NCBI GenBank assembly: GCA_039654915.1
Contig: CM077599.1
Coordinates: forward strand, 7,380,501 to 7,444,500
Source of the DNA: Aquilaria yunnanensis
Lineage: Eukaryota; Streptophyta; Magnoliopsida; Malvales; Thymelaeaceae
Reading direction: 5' to 3'
Length of the DNA: 64,000 nucleotides
In this document: positions 35,158 to 46,106 of the stretch, piece by piece
Numbering within the stretch: the stretch's first letter is position 1
How the letters are laid out: each line of letters starts with the position of its first letter
Made by a program: the position numbers and the translations under genes
Notes under the pieces: model-generated
Database searches by the model: none
The model's input: only the letters and a program-made list of their open reading frames with translations
What the model was told of the DNA's origin: nothing

Positions 35158-37841
35158 TTAGCATTCAACTCCGTGCAGGGGCAGGGCAACATCCTGGATA
35201 GCTCTCAGCTTTTCTCTACCACCATATTCCTCAGGTAGTACTTCTTCACCAATCTTGCCGACGAATTCTTTTCTTTCATCTTCGTTGCTGACAATCATAA
35301 TCTGGACCCATCACACCCCAAATGAGATATTACCAACTTAGATAAGCACCACTCCTATCCTATCGGCTATCGCCTGATTCATGCTCATACCCATAATTAA
35401 TGTCCCTTCTTTCATGGCTTAGTTCAAAAAATTTTAGGGGTTAGAGATGGAAGAGCTTCTTAGGAAGTTATAATGCCAACAATATATTTCTACCTTTTCC
35501 AACGTCGCTTTCTCAAGGAACCGGGAAACAAATCTCCAAACGCTAACAAAGAAACTTGGCATGTTTACAAGGTAAAGTCTTGCTAAGCGCTCAGGGTAGT
35601 AGGCCTGCATAAAAGGGTTTTAGGACAAAATCGTAAGTGCTACTATAAACGCCATTTGAGTACGTGAAAAGGGGTCAAAAAAAACTATCTGGGTTATGGA
35701 AATGGTAGAGACCTTCAGCAGAATGAGCAATACCCATATACTACTCTTCAGTGTTTTTTCCATTTGATTTCCAGAACAAATGAGTATTCAATACATGATA
35801 GGAAAATGTTTCCCTGTCATCTTTATGGTTACAGTCTTATTTTTTTTATTTTCTTTTTTTCAAGTCTTTTCTTATTTTTAACATCTAGACTCGTGCATTA
35901 CATTACCTGCAAGAACTGAAAACCGGTGATTAAACCGCGTGCATCGACATTCTTATATGTGATCTGTTGCAGATCCAGAATGCCAATCAACTTCTCATTT
36001 CCCACTTCTCTTCCTCTAAACGAGCTGAAACAGGTGGAAAAGCATTAGTTGGAAACCTTTCATACATTTACTGACGAAGGAAACAGAACCACAAAAGACA
36101 AACCAGATGAAAATGAGCAGGCAAAATGGGAACTTAACTCAGCTTTTATTGTAGCCTAATCTGATTCCAGGTAAAAGGATTTATTAGGAATACCACCGTT
36201 AATGAAATTTCATTGACAAACAGCTGGAAAGAATGTCTATACATGCCCTCCTGGTAGTAAAACAATTCCATACTGGAAACAGAAGCATAACCTAAACAGC
36301 AAAAGTAGAGTTCTAGACGTTTTGAAAAGGCAAAAACACTGGACCAAATCCAATTTCAAACTTTTGTTTTCTTCTTGAAAGTCTCATTGACCATACTGTT
36401 CGTGCAGTACTCATGTCAAAAGACAAAGGGAAAAACATAGATAAAAGTGTCCCACTTGCCACCTGATATTGAACTTTAGTCGATCTATCAGATCGAAATA
36501 ATTTCTTAAGGTTGCCCAACCTTTTCTGTGCTAGATAGATAATGAACATTTTATGATGAGATGAGGCAACAAACAAGTACTTAATCATGCATCTTTCCAG
36601 TCCCAATGTTATCCAATAACCATTTCCACAATAGACCTGAAGCTTCAAGGAAATCATTTTTAGATATCTGTGAAGACTAATGAAAATAGTAAAACCAGAG
36701 ATACCTCGCAATTGTTTTGTCTAGAACGTAGATCACATACTCTGCATCAAGAAAATAAACCAAAGTTTAGTCATTAGTTGTTAATGTGAATGATAGACTA
36801 ATTAGAAGTCTGTAGTTTCTTTCAGATTGTTTGTCATCCTAGTCCTAATAACAATCAGCAGGTAATACACAAAACACGTTTTATATGCCAAAGCTGAATC
36901 AAGGATAACCTCCTACAATAACGTAACATTCATGATTCCTCTTCTGAAAGGACCCCGTTCATATATAACTTTTTAACCAATATGCATCCCGTCGGTCCTT
37001 TTAATTGTTTTACTGTTTTCCAGGGAAAATGGAGACACTTCACATGGTACTGGATTATAAAATATGATAACAATAATAATAATAATAACCTACATCAGTT
37101 GAAGGCTGTTCTTTCTAAAGTTCATTATTCGATCTGGAGAAACACTTAGGGCCATTCGATCATGAGAAATCTTTCTAAAGTTTATTTTTTTGATTTGGAG
37201 AAGCACTTGGGGGCCATTCAATTGTGGGGGAACTTTCTGGTTTCTTTTTAAAGTTTTGTACGTTCTCAAGTTGTTCTCAATCTAATGCCCCACGCATGGG
37301 GTCAAGGGCATGACTGAATTAAAACTATATTCAAATTTGTGAAGCCAAAACCAATCACGAGACAATCATTTTCGAGCATCATGAGCCGATTCATAAGATC
37401 AATCTAGAAATTAAAGGCATTAGCTTTATACTCTTAAACTGGAGCTGATCTTTGGAGGGAAAATGCTTGCTTGCTTTGACAAGCATCACTGGGTATCCAT
37501 CCTTCGTTAAACCCTGCAAGTAAATCTTTCTCATTTCTAGTTCATCACGCACTTCTGAGTCTGAAATGCACCCATTTGGAACCATTGAAGACCTCCATTG
37601 CCGCCACTGGACAAACATCTTGGCAGCTTTTTCTGGGTCCATTGATCTTGCAATCAGGAACCTCGTGAGTGTTGGATCCCCATATTTCTAGAGAAAACAC
37701 CTTAAGGATAAAACCTAGAAATCAACAAATACAAACATTTGGGAAAATAAAAAGGTTCAAGGTTCTCACCTCTGTGGAGAAACCAAGCTTCTTGATTGAT
37801 TCCCTCATCTGGGTCAGAGGAATATGTTGACTTTTCTCCAT
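35158..37841 (-). CDS. Sec14-like (CRAL-TRIO) phosphatidylinositol transfer protein
   Basis: Six exons form a closed 245-aa frame: 37841-37770, 37687-37432, 36741-36705, 36024-35907, 35604-35494 and 35301-35158. A CRAL-TRIO N-terminal helix region (about residues 10-70, 'DPTLTRFLIARSMDPEKAAKMF') precedes the lipid-binding lobe (about 75-225). The lobe holds 'DQLQFKKYVIYVLDKTI', 'ILDLQQITYKNVDARGL', 'YYPERLARLYLVNMPSFF' and 'LPEEYGG'. These short Sec14 proteins bind or exchange phosphatidylinositol and related lipids at membranes; no GOLD or nodulin domain is present. The 37-bp exon (36741-36705) is easily missed. The nearest relative in memory is At1g14820. The TAA stop is at 35158-35160. Confidence 0.93.
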
Positions 37842-38354
37842 TGGAGCTCCAAAGACAAGAGTTTTTGCTCTGCTACCCCAGAGCGGTTAAACTTCTCTAA
37901 ATAAAGAAAAGCGGTTTTACTTTTGCAGAATCTCAGCTGAAGCATTAGCTAGCCAACTAGGAGCCAAGGGCTTGGAGGATTTTAAAGAAAAGTCTTCCCA
38001 CAGGGGAAAAAAGAAATTTTAGGAAAGACTTTCTCGTTCTGAATTTGACACGTAATATTTTTTCGGTATGCTGAAAAAATTGAAAAGGATTACAAAATTC
38101 TAGAAATGGAGGCAGTTGCCAAGTTGTGTGCCTTTTGAAATTTGAAACATGTGACGACAAACAACAACAATAGAAAAACTACTTAATATTTTTTTGTTAT
38201 ACTCATAATCATAATATATTAAAAAATATTTAAATTAATCAAAAGTATAATATATTTAAAAATTTTAAAAAAAAGTAAAATTTTTTTTGTCTATTGGTTG
38301 AAATTGTGGTGACACATTTTCACAAAGGGTGAAAAAAGATTAGGTCTTTTTTAA

Positions 38355-39390
38355 GTAGCTGGAGCTTAAGCTTAAATTAAGATTTTTTGAGCCGAATTTT
38401 TTTGAGCTCGACCAAAAAAATGGGCTCAAGTAAATTTAAAGCCGAGCTCGAGCCATAAGGTATTCGGCTCTATGGGCTCGAGCTAAGTGGTCCTCTTAAG
38501 ACCCTAACCCCAGCAGACTACATCGCAACGCAACGCATCGCAACCTTACCCTCCCTGCTTAATCCCAACCAAGCATCGCAACGCGACCTTACCCTTCAGC
38601 TTCATTGACTAACCCACCCACCGTTCCACCGGTCGGCGGCCACCGCCAAGATCAATGCCGGTGACATGACGACGAGAGCCCTATGTCGACAACGATCTCC
38701 ACAGTGGTTGCAAGGTCCAGCTCCAATAATTCGAGGTCGTGACGTTTGCCTGCCCCATGCCATGCGAGTAAGCAACGATAGGCCCATGCCAGCGCCAATG
38801 TTGAAAACCCAAGCCCAGGTCTGCAGCAAGCAACCGCCCGTAAATCTTGCCGCCTCCCAATCTCCAATCTTCACCGCCGCCAAATCACGAATTGTTGTCG
38901 CCTCGATTTCTTTATTTTATTTGGGTTTTTTCTTGAATCCCCCAAGAGTTGGATTACAGTGGCCCATAAATTGACTCGATAGGTGGCTTCGGACGAACTG
39001 CGGTGGCTTCACAGTCAAAGTGAGGAAAACGATGGCTAAGTTGTGCAGTCCACAAAATTAGGGTAGAATAGCAAAGGATCAGAAAGTTTGGGATAGGTTT
39101 TCTAATTTTTTCTTTTCTAGTTATTTATATTGAAAATTATAGATTCAGTCCTCATATTTTAGCTAAATTGTAATTATGGTATTAAATATTTTTATGTGTC
39201 ATTTAAGCCCGACGGCCAAGCTCGAGCGTATCTCGAGCCGAGCTCGAGCCTGAAAGATTAGGGCTCAAGCAATTCAAGCTCAAGCTCAGGTAGTAATAAA
39301 TGACAAAGGGGTCGAGCCCTAGGGACTGAACTCGAGCTTAGTAGGCTCAGGCTCGACCCGGTCCATTTTCACCTCCACTTTTGGCATCCG
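38355..39390. mobile_element. Degenerate hAT-like element rich in GAGCTCGAG motifs
   Basis: Both flanks are made of 'gagctcgag' and 'gggctcaag' words in opposite orientation (38365-38480 and 39200-39370). The right end reads '...ggtccattttcacctccac', like the terminus of the 19559-20022 element. The middle (38500-39060) is a GC-rich patch with a 'cgcaacgcaacgcatcgcaac' run and short frames that match nothing I recognise. The left terminus and the target-site duplication are not identifiable, so limits are approximate. Confidence 0.45.
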
Positions 39391-41109
39391 GTGGAATTCA
39401 AACCTGAGTATGGGTCAGGTCATGTCCGAGATACAGCCACTTAGGGCTGTCGTCTATGGACAAACATTAGGAGTCAAATCTACTAATAAATCTCATGCAT
39501 TAGTATTTTTATGTTTTTTCTGCTTGCAGATACGTTTAGGTCTCAACTATATATTGGAAACTATTTAAGAGTTATATAGTAGTACAAGTTTCACCATTTA
39601 AGAGGAAATTAGGGGGTGGGGGGCCTAGGTGGCGTTTGAAAGTGCAAAACAATTTTCATTTTCCTTTTTTGTTTTTAGTTTCCATTTTCCATGTACAATT
39701 TTTTAAAATACTTTTTAGAAAACATATTTAATTGTTTCTACAAGAAAACAATTTTCTGGAAGTGAAAAATTAAAGAACATGTTTAGTTGAGAAAAAAAAT
39801 TTCACAATAAAATTCTATATTCTTACATTGATAAAATATTTAAATGCAGTACTCATATAAAAGAAAAAAAAATATGTTCATCTGATAAGCAAAGTTATCT
39901 TAGTCATAATATTTTTCAGTGTACAATATAATTCCAAATAGTATATAATATCATATATAACTAAATACACTAAAGTCAATGCATATGGGAGCAAACTTTG
40001 TACCGTTGACAATTGTTTCACATCCGAGTGGCTATCTCATCTCTCACATTAGTTATTTTGGTTGTTTGAGACACATTAAACTCAACTATTTATTATTCAA
40101 CACCCAAACATTTTCACCTTCAACTACCATCCTATTATTTTCCAAATTGAGTAAATATTTCATCTGCTTTATCTTATTATTGGATAAAATTGTGCAATAC
40201 ACAACAAGAAACAGGAATTAAACATTGCGTACGAAGTGGATAGTTGCGTATCTATTTTAAAATCAGAAATTTGGCTTTTCATCTACCAAAAATTCTCTCC
40301 ACTACATTATGAGATACATTATGAGAAGAAGAGTGTCAGTGATTGAATAACTCTTTTTTCCCTTTAAATCCGGTTCTCCCACAAAAATCTTTCAAGTGAT
40401 ATATTTGGCCTCTACAAGGAGCTAAAAACTCCATAATATTTAGAAAATAAAAATCCACCAAATAAAAATAATCTGCATAAACCAAACTTATCAACCTCAA
40501 TAGATCAAAACAAATTGCAATTGAAATAAAAGATTATACTCCTATAAACTAGTTCAAAGTACTGCAATTGAACATCATTCTGCATACACAACAAAATAGA
40601 GATAAACTGTTTCGCCACAAGCAAACCATTTAAACACAAAATTAGGATTAGACATAACAAAACATGCAATGCAAGTCAATAGCCCTCAATTTAAGCCAAC
40701 AAAACCCTAGACCTGTTCCCCCACCAAACAAGGCTTAGACATTAAAAAAAAATGTCAGTCAAACAGTACATGAAACAATCCAAAGATCATAACACTATTG
40801 TGTCCACTAGGCATATAAATTAGTAGCATATAAAACAAAAATCAACTATAATTAACCTTTCTCTCATGCATATATAAATCAGTAGCAAACCTAAGTACGA
40901 GTATTTCCTCTTACAATAACAGAAGAGATGGGTTAAAGGAAATGTGCCTTTCATGGGTAAAGGAAACTGATTTTCTTCTCTTGTAATTGCATTCATGAAT
41001 ATGCGCAAGTCATTTGCTATGTCTTCTCATCATGTATACACAAATGTGAATATCATGTTATGCGAACAAACTACTAAGACATTCTGTGTAATAGTAGAAC
41101 TTTTTCTAC

Positions 41110-41720
41110 TACAAAAATTATTTTGCTTAGCAGCTGGAGCAGATGCAGCAACATGAGTGTCATCAAGTGCACCAACATAGTTCTGTAGCAAGAAAAAATT
41201 AAAAGGTGGTTAAAAGATTTAAAAATTACTGCTCATATGTACATAAATATAAAAAGTTTGTTAGATACCTTGAAATAAGGATACCAATTGTGATTCCTTT
41301 AAATTTCTGGTTGCACTAAACTTCCTTTGTTTACAAGCCGGCTTATATCCTTCCTCATAGTTGCCAAAGTCCTTAAAACCTTATTAAACCAATAGCTTAT
41401 AGTGATTGTTGAATGTTGAAATCTCTCTACCACACGCCTTTGACTATCAATGTCATACAAAATAGATTAATAGATGTCGAGAACTTCTTCCACAGATATA
41501 TCCTTTTCATCATTTAACAGATTCAACATTTTGAGCCAATCACATAAATTCAAAATACATAAGGCCTCATATGAGAGTTCTCAAAACATTTAGTTGCATA
41601 GCCTTGCAAGACTTCTAATATAAGCTTTACCCGTTCATATTGATGTTCCACACAGGATCTTTCTAAAAAGAGATCTTTCAAATTTTGGCATATATGAAGC
41701 AACCACCATATCTCCCAAAA
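41110..41720 (-). pseudogene. Harbinger (DDE_Tnp_4) transposase remnant
   Basis: Reading leftward, pieces translate to 'EKDISVEEVLDIY', 'RVVERFQHSTITISYWFNKVL' and 'LQNYVGALDDTHVAASAP'. These align with the N-terminal and first DDE motifs of PIF/Harbinger transposases, whose consensus contains 'GALDGTH'. A stop follows 'LDIY' and several frames are interrupted. The rest of the catalytic core is missing toward 41100. Confidence 0.7.
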
Positions 41721-42048
41721 AGTCTATATCCTCTCAAGAATTGTTTGACCTAGAACAATTGGAATCATAACAAACAATAATAGAACTACTAGTACCCAAG
41801 CATGGCTCAATAGCTGCACATCCAATTAATATGAAACTAAATTAACATACAATAAAAAACTCATGAAACTGAAAGAAGAAAAAAACCTAGTAACTTTGAT
41901 TGATAAATAATTAAAGTACTTAATACAAACTACTCAAATATTCATAGTTCATCTAATAAAACATTACAAGCAACTAAAGTACTTAAAACTAAATTCATGA
42001 GCTAATCCGCTGAATCATTATTCACTATAAACTCTTCAACCATTCATT

Positions 42049-42261
42049 TCACCTCAAAGGTGACATCTTAATAAACATTCGTCTCCAAATGGGGTCATGG
42101 AAGTAAATAAGTACCTTGTTATAAGAGTTGGAAGAGACATTTTCAATACTTTCAAGAAGATCCATCATATTTTCAATAGAATATGGGTCAGATTCAATAC
42201 TAGTAACCAATTTATTGTTTGATTGAGTTTTAGCCTCAAGCAATTTGGCTCTAGCACTCAA
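42049..42261 (-). pseudogene. Myb/SANT-like ORF1 fragment of the Harbinger element
   Basis: A 70-residue open stretch contains a 'YNKVLIYFHDPIWRRMFIKMS' segment, resembling the C-terminal part of the Myb/SANT-like DNA-binding protein encoded by PIF/Harbinger elements. No SANT domain is recognisable upstream in frame. It lies upstream (in minus orientation) of the transposase remnant, as expected for ORF1. Confidence 0.45.
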
Positions 42262-42620
42262 GCTCGATGACCACTTATCTCAGCATTTCTCAAATTTCTC
42301 ATATCTTATTTCTTTTTTAGCACGTCGCTCACCCAAAGTATCATTGGCAGCATGTTTTTGGCCATCTTACTCACTACTTTGAGCTCATTCACTTAAAAAC
42401 TCACTTTCAAGTTCACATTCTTCCTCCTCTGTAGGTGGCATTTGGGTAGATGCATAATGAAGCTTTCCAATAGTAGTGGTGGGGTTGAATATTTAAGAGA
42501 GCATGGTGTAATGCTTACAACCAGATTTGCGATATGTCTTGAAGTTCTTCTTATTTTGCTGCAATAGAAAAAAAAAACAATAAATAGAATAGTAAGGAGC
42601 AGCAAAAAAAAAAATACCAA

Positions 42621-42853
42621 CAGAAATATGATCACAAGAAAAGCCAGCAAAAAGCAAAGAGCAAGAAACAACAAAACCAACAGGAAATTAACTTGTCTCA
42701 TTGCCAAGTTATATATTCAATAGTCAATAGCTAATAGAACAACATAAACAAGAAAAATAAAATAAACATCAGAAAATATGATCACAAGAAAAGCCAGTAA
42801 AGAGCAAAGAGTAAGAAATAACAAAACCAACAGGAAATTAACATGTCTCATTT
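42621..42853. repeat. ~80-bp direct repeat, 153-bp offset
   Basis: 'aatatgatcacaagaaaagccag...ccaacaggaaattaac.tgtctcatt' occurs at about 42621-42703 and again at 42774-42853. There are only a few substitutions and a small length difference. It sits inside the Harbinger remnant. Confidence 0.8.
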
Positions 42854-43449
42854 CTCTTCGCTTTATTACATTTTGTGTTTTACTGCTGCTGAACACTTAA
42901 CTAAATATATAATGAAAAATTTGGGTTTCATTAAAAAAGATAAAATAGCTTAAAACTTAAGGATAAAAAACTTGATCAATATTTAACATTTTTACATTTT
43001 TTACCATATACATAGATATGGATATAAATATAATATACTATTACACTGTAATGCGAGTCCAGACTCAAGCCAATAATATGAATGGCCATGACATGAGAGT
43101 TGCGTCCCTAACAGTCTTGTCCCTTTCTTGCTTGCTTGTTACTGCATTTTCTGTTCTAGGATTTAAGAACGATGGGGCTTGAAGAGGCAAGCCGAGCAGA
43201 TCAGGGTTTTACTAAGTCCCGGTTTTGCCGGTTCTCGCATGATTTCAAGAATATTTAACAAAGTAATGCTATATGTAGTTAATTTATTTTAGAAGAATTT
43301 TATTAAATTTTACATGCTGTAATTCAAAATAAGTGATACTAGTTTATTTTTCTAAATTTATTCATAGATTGGAACACAAGATTTGGCTTACTTACTGTTT
43401 ACTTTTTGCAAGCTGGATGGATGTTGGATTGGGCGTGTTTAATTTATAA

Positions 43450-43862
43450 ACTAATTACAATTTATCACATGAGGTTTAGGTGAGGTTACACTTTACTCCT
43501 TTCTGTTTAAAAAATATACACTTTACTCCTTACATTTTTAATACAGTACAACGACAACTACTATATGGTTATCATCTTCCAGTAATTTCAATCTGTAGTA
43601 TTTTTTTAATAATTAATTGACATTTAAAAAATAAAAAAAATACAGAAAGAAAAAATTGAAAATTTAAAATGTCTATTAAATGTGAAAAAATACCATACAG
43701 ATTGAAATTACTGAAAGATGTTTACCGTAATGTCTAAATTAAGATTTCAAAAGTTGCTGTTAGACTATATTAAAAAAACAGGAGAAAAGTGTAATTCCTG
43801 AAATAGAATAGGCAAAGTATAATTTTACTAGAACCTCAAGAGCAAATTTTAATTATCCCTTA
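43450..43862. mobile_element. MITE family A, copy 4
   Basis: The left terminus 'taattacaatttatcacatgaggttta' pairs with the right terminus 'cctcaagagcaaattttaattatcc'. Inner pairs include 'tcttccagtaatttcaatctgta' with 'cagattgaaattactgaaaga'. At 413 bp this is the least disturbed member and the best model for the family. Confidence 0.75.
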
Positions 43863-46106
43863 ATTTTTTTTCAAAGTTTTTCTAGACTCTTTGCCCTCTC
43901 CCACTTCCATGCTCTCGCTTCCGCTCTTAACTATCACTCCCGCTCTTATGTTTATAAAACTTTTACTTATTTAAATTTTAAAAAGTGATAATTTTCCTTT
44001 TGTCACTTCTACTTTCTAGACACTTGACATCACTTAGGCCTAAATCGATTGAATGGTCCGGACTGGTTCGACCGAAGGTCCAGTCTGGCTTTAACAAATA
44101 TGCCTAACGCGTGGGTCCAACTTAGCGTTCATTTTCCAATGTTGGAGCTAATAATGTACTGGTAATTATTTATTACATTAGCATTTCCTATTATTATTGT
44201 ATGGCGAGACAGTCCAAACAACAGAGCCCATGAGTCATGAGTCATGACTAAGATGCTGTGAGATGTTAAAAGGGAAAAAAAAATTACCCAGAAAGCTGGA
44301 GAAACACCAAAAAAGATTTTTAACTCGATGCTCTGAGAGACATTACATTACACCGTGGCGGGAGGAGTCGGCATAATAAACCTACTAAAATGGTAAAACT
44401 TCAGTTGGAGACCTCAAATTGTAAAGGTAGGTGCATTTTAATATTGTCTTAAAGGCAGAGCAATACCCTAAATTTTACCAACTCGATCACTTAAAAGCTT
44501 TGACTATCAATCGCCTTAACTCAAGACTTATACTTTTGGAATTGAGCCAGCTAACTCCACAAACTCATATGAAGAGTCATGTGAATGATAAATCTATCAC
44601 AAGTTAACAGATGTAGTCTTGTTTTGTGAAAAAGACAATGTAGAACCAAAGGAATCCATCTCCACTATCACGTGTTCAAATCACTATGGACATTTGAATC
44701 TTCAAACTCACAGTCTTGTGTTCACATTGGCAATTTCTAGAATTTAGACTCTAGACTTTTGAGCGAATTTGGGGATTCTGGAACAAATTCATGACCCTCC
44801 ATTTTAATATATGACTTCACAATTAGCCACCTTTTGGAGTTGGACATCTGTTGCACTATGTGACCTTATGTGATGCTGTCTGGATTAATTTGCCTCAATT
44901 TCAAAATATGAGGGGTGAGTTGAGCCAATTTATGGTTAAGTTGAGGTCCTTTGGTGACCAAGTTAGCAAAGTTCAAGATACTCCTCTGCATTTTAACCTT
45001 TGATATTTCCTTAAAATTGGTACAATCCCTTCACAAAGGCTTAGCCGCTTAGGCTAGTGTTTTATGACCGACCTCGCAGTTTAATATTTTACTCAAATTT
45101 TCCCTATAATCAGTTCAAGTAAAGTACATATTTTTACTGTCTTTGTTTGGGTTGTATCAAATCACTCAATGTAAAAAATGTTGAATTTCCAACTTTTAAG
45201 TGGAAAATAAACAATTTAAATTCGTGTTTAGTGCAAGTATCTAAGGACTACTTAATGACAAGAAAAATGGAACATAAAAGGAGAGAGATACATTACTCAG
45301 TTGATAGATAAACGAATACTAAAACGACTGCAATAGATACAAGGCCACTAAATCACTAGACAACTACATTGCACGGAATCTCAAGCTGCTGAGAGTACAC
45401 TATATGCTTATTCTTCCCACCGATTAAATAGGACATACATATGTTTTGCTACATGCAGCTAAGGCTACAAGCCAGGACAGCACCAGCTTGACTAGACATA
45501 AACACAAACATCTAGAACATTTAGGGAGTGACTTGAAGCTCCCAAGTGCACCTGAGCAAAGGGTGCCAGTGATGAATCAGGTACACATGAAAGTGATAAC
45601 AGACTTCACCAGCAGTGCTTTGGAACAACTCCTAGTCACCGTGGGATAATAAGATGTTCAATGCACATACAGCCTCCTCCTGCGCAAGAAAAAACTGTGA
45701 TTACTTCTAAGATAATTCAGGTGGCACACAAGCAAGTGAGAGATCCTACTTTGCAGCTATGCCTGTAAGCAGCCAAATTCTGCTAATTCTACTCCAGAAA
45801 CAAGGGAAGATTCAGAGGAAATCAGTGGGTGCTAGCAATGGCTCAGTGGAAACACAATTAAAGGTGTCTAGGAAAGGTACCTCATAAGTTCAACTAACAA
45901 AAACTGTTTACAGACCATTAACAACTTGACTCATAAAACAAAAATGCAAAGTCGAACACACTAGGAGGAGGAAAAAAAAATATGGAAAACATATTGGAGA
46001 CTAATATTTTCTGACTAAAAGCAAAAGGAAACAGCAAAAATATCAATGAAACACCCAGAAAAATTTTATCTGCACATGCCAAGTCGACTAAAATCAGCTA
46101 AATTAC
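43863..46106. other. Intergenic region downstream of the response regulator
   Basis: No gene is supported. A short open run at about 44860-45030 gives no recognised family and is stopped at both ends. The right part (about 45650-46106) should include the 3' UTR of the response-regulator gene. A 67-codon plus-strand frame at 45446-45649 has no supporting features. Confidence 0.45.

Larger units (their letters stand above)
39605..43010 (-). mobile_element. Decayed PIF/Harbinger DNA transposon
   Basis: The left border region 'ggcctaggtggcgtttgaaagtgcaaaacaattttc' has the G-rich start and 'gtttg' text of PIF-type termini. On the minus strand, Harbinger transposase pieces lie at 41110-41720. A fragment of the accessory Myb/SANT-like protein lies at 42049-42261. 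I could not find the matching right terminus or a TTA/TAA duplication, so the right limit is only approximate. Sequence at 39700-41100 is AT-rich filler, partly element-derived. Confidence 0.55.

Noticed and set aside
36313..36711. 132-codon minus-strand frame within the Sec14 gene
   Set aside because: It lies almost wholly in the intron between 36705 and 36024; the spliced family protein skips it and its text fits no domain.
38602..38883. Overlapping frames of 70-100 codons on both strands
   Set aside because: GC-rich DNA inside a transposon-like region yields open frames by chance; none has recognisable motifs.
44860..45030. Possible retroelement gag remnant
   Set aside because: A short readable peptide is present but no family motif could be recognised and stops flank it closely.
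45446..45649. Small plus-strand gene
   Set aside because: 67 codons with no conserved motif, no splice partners and no neighbour support.
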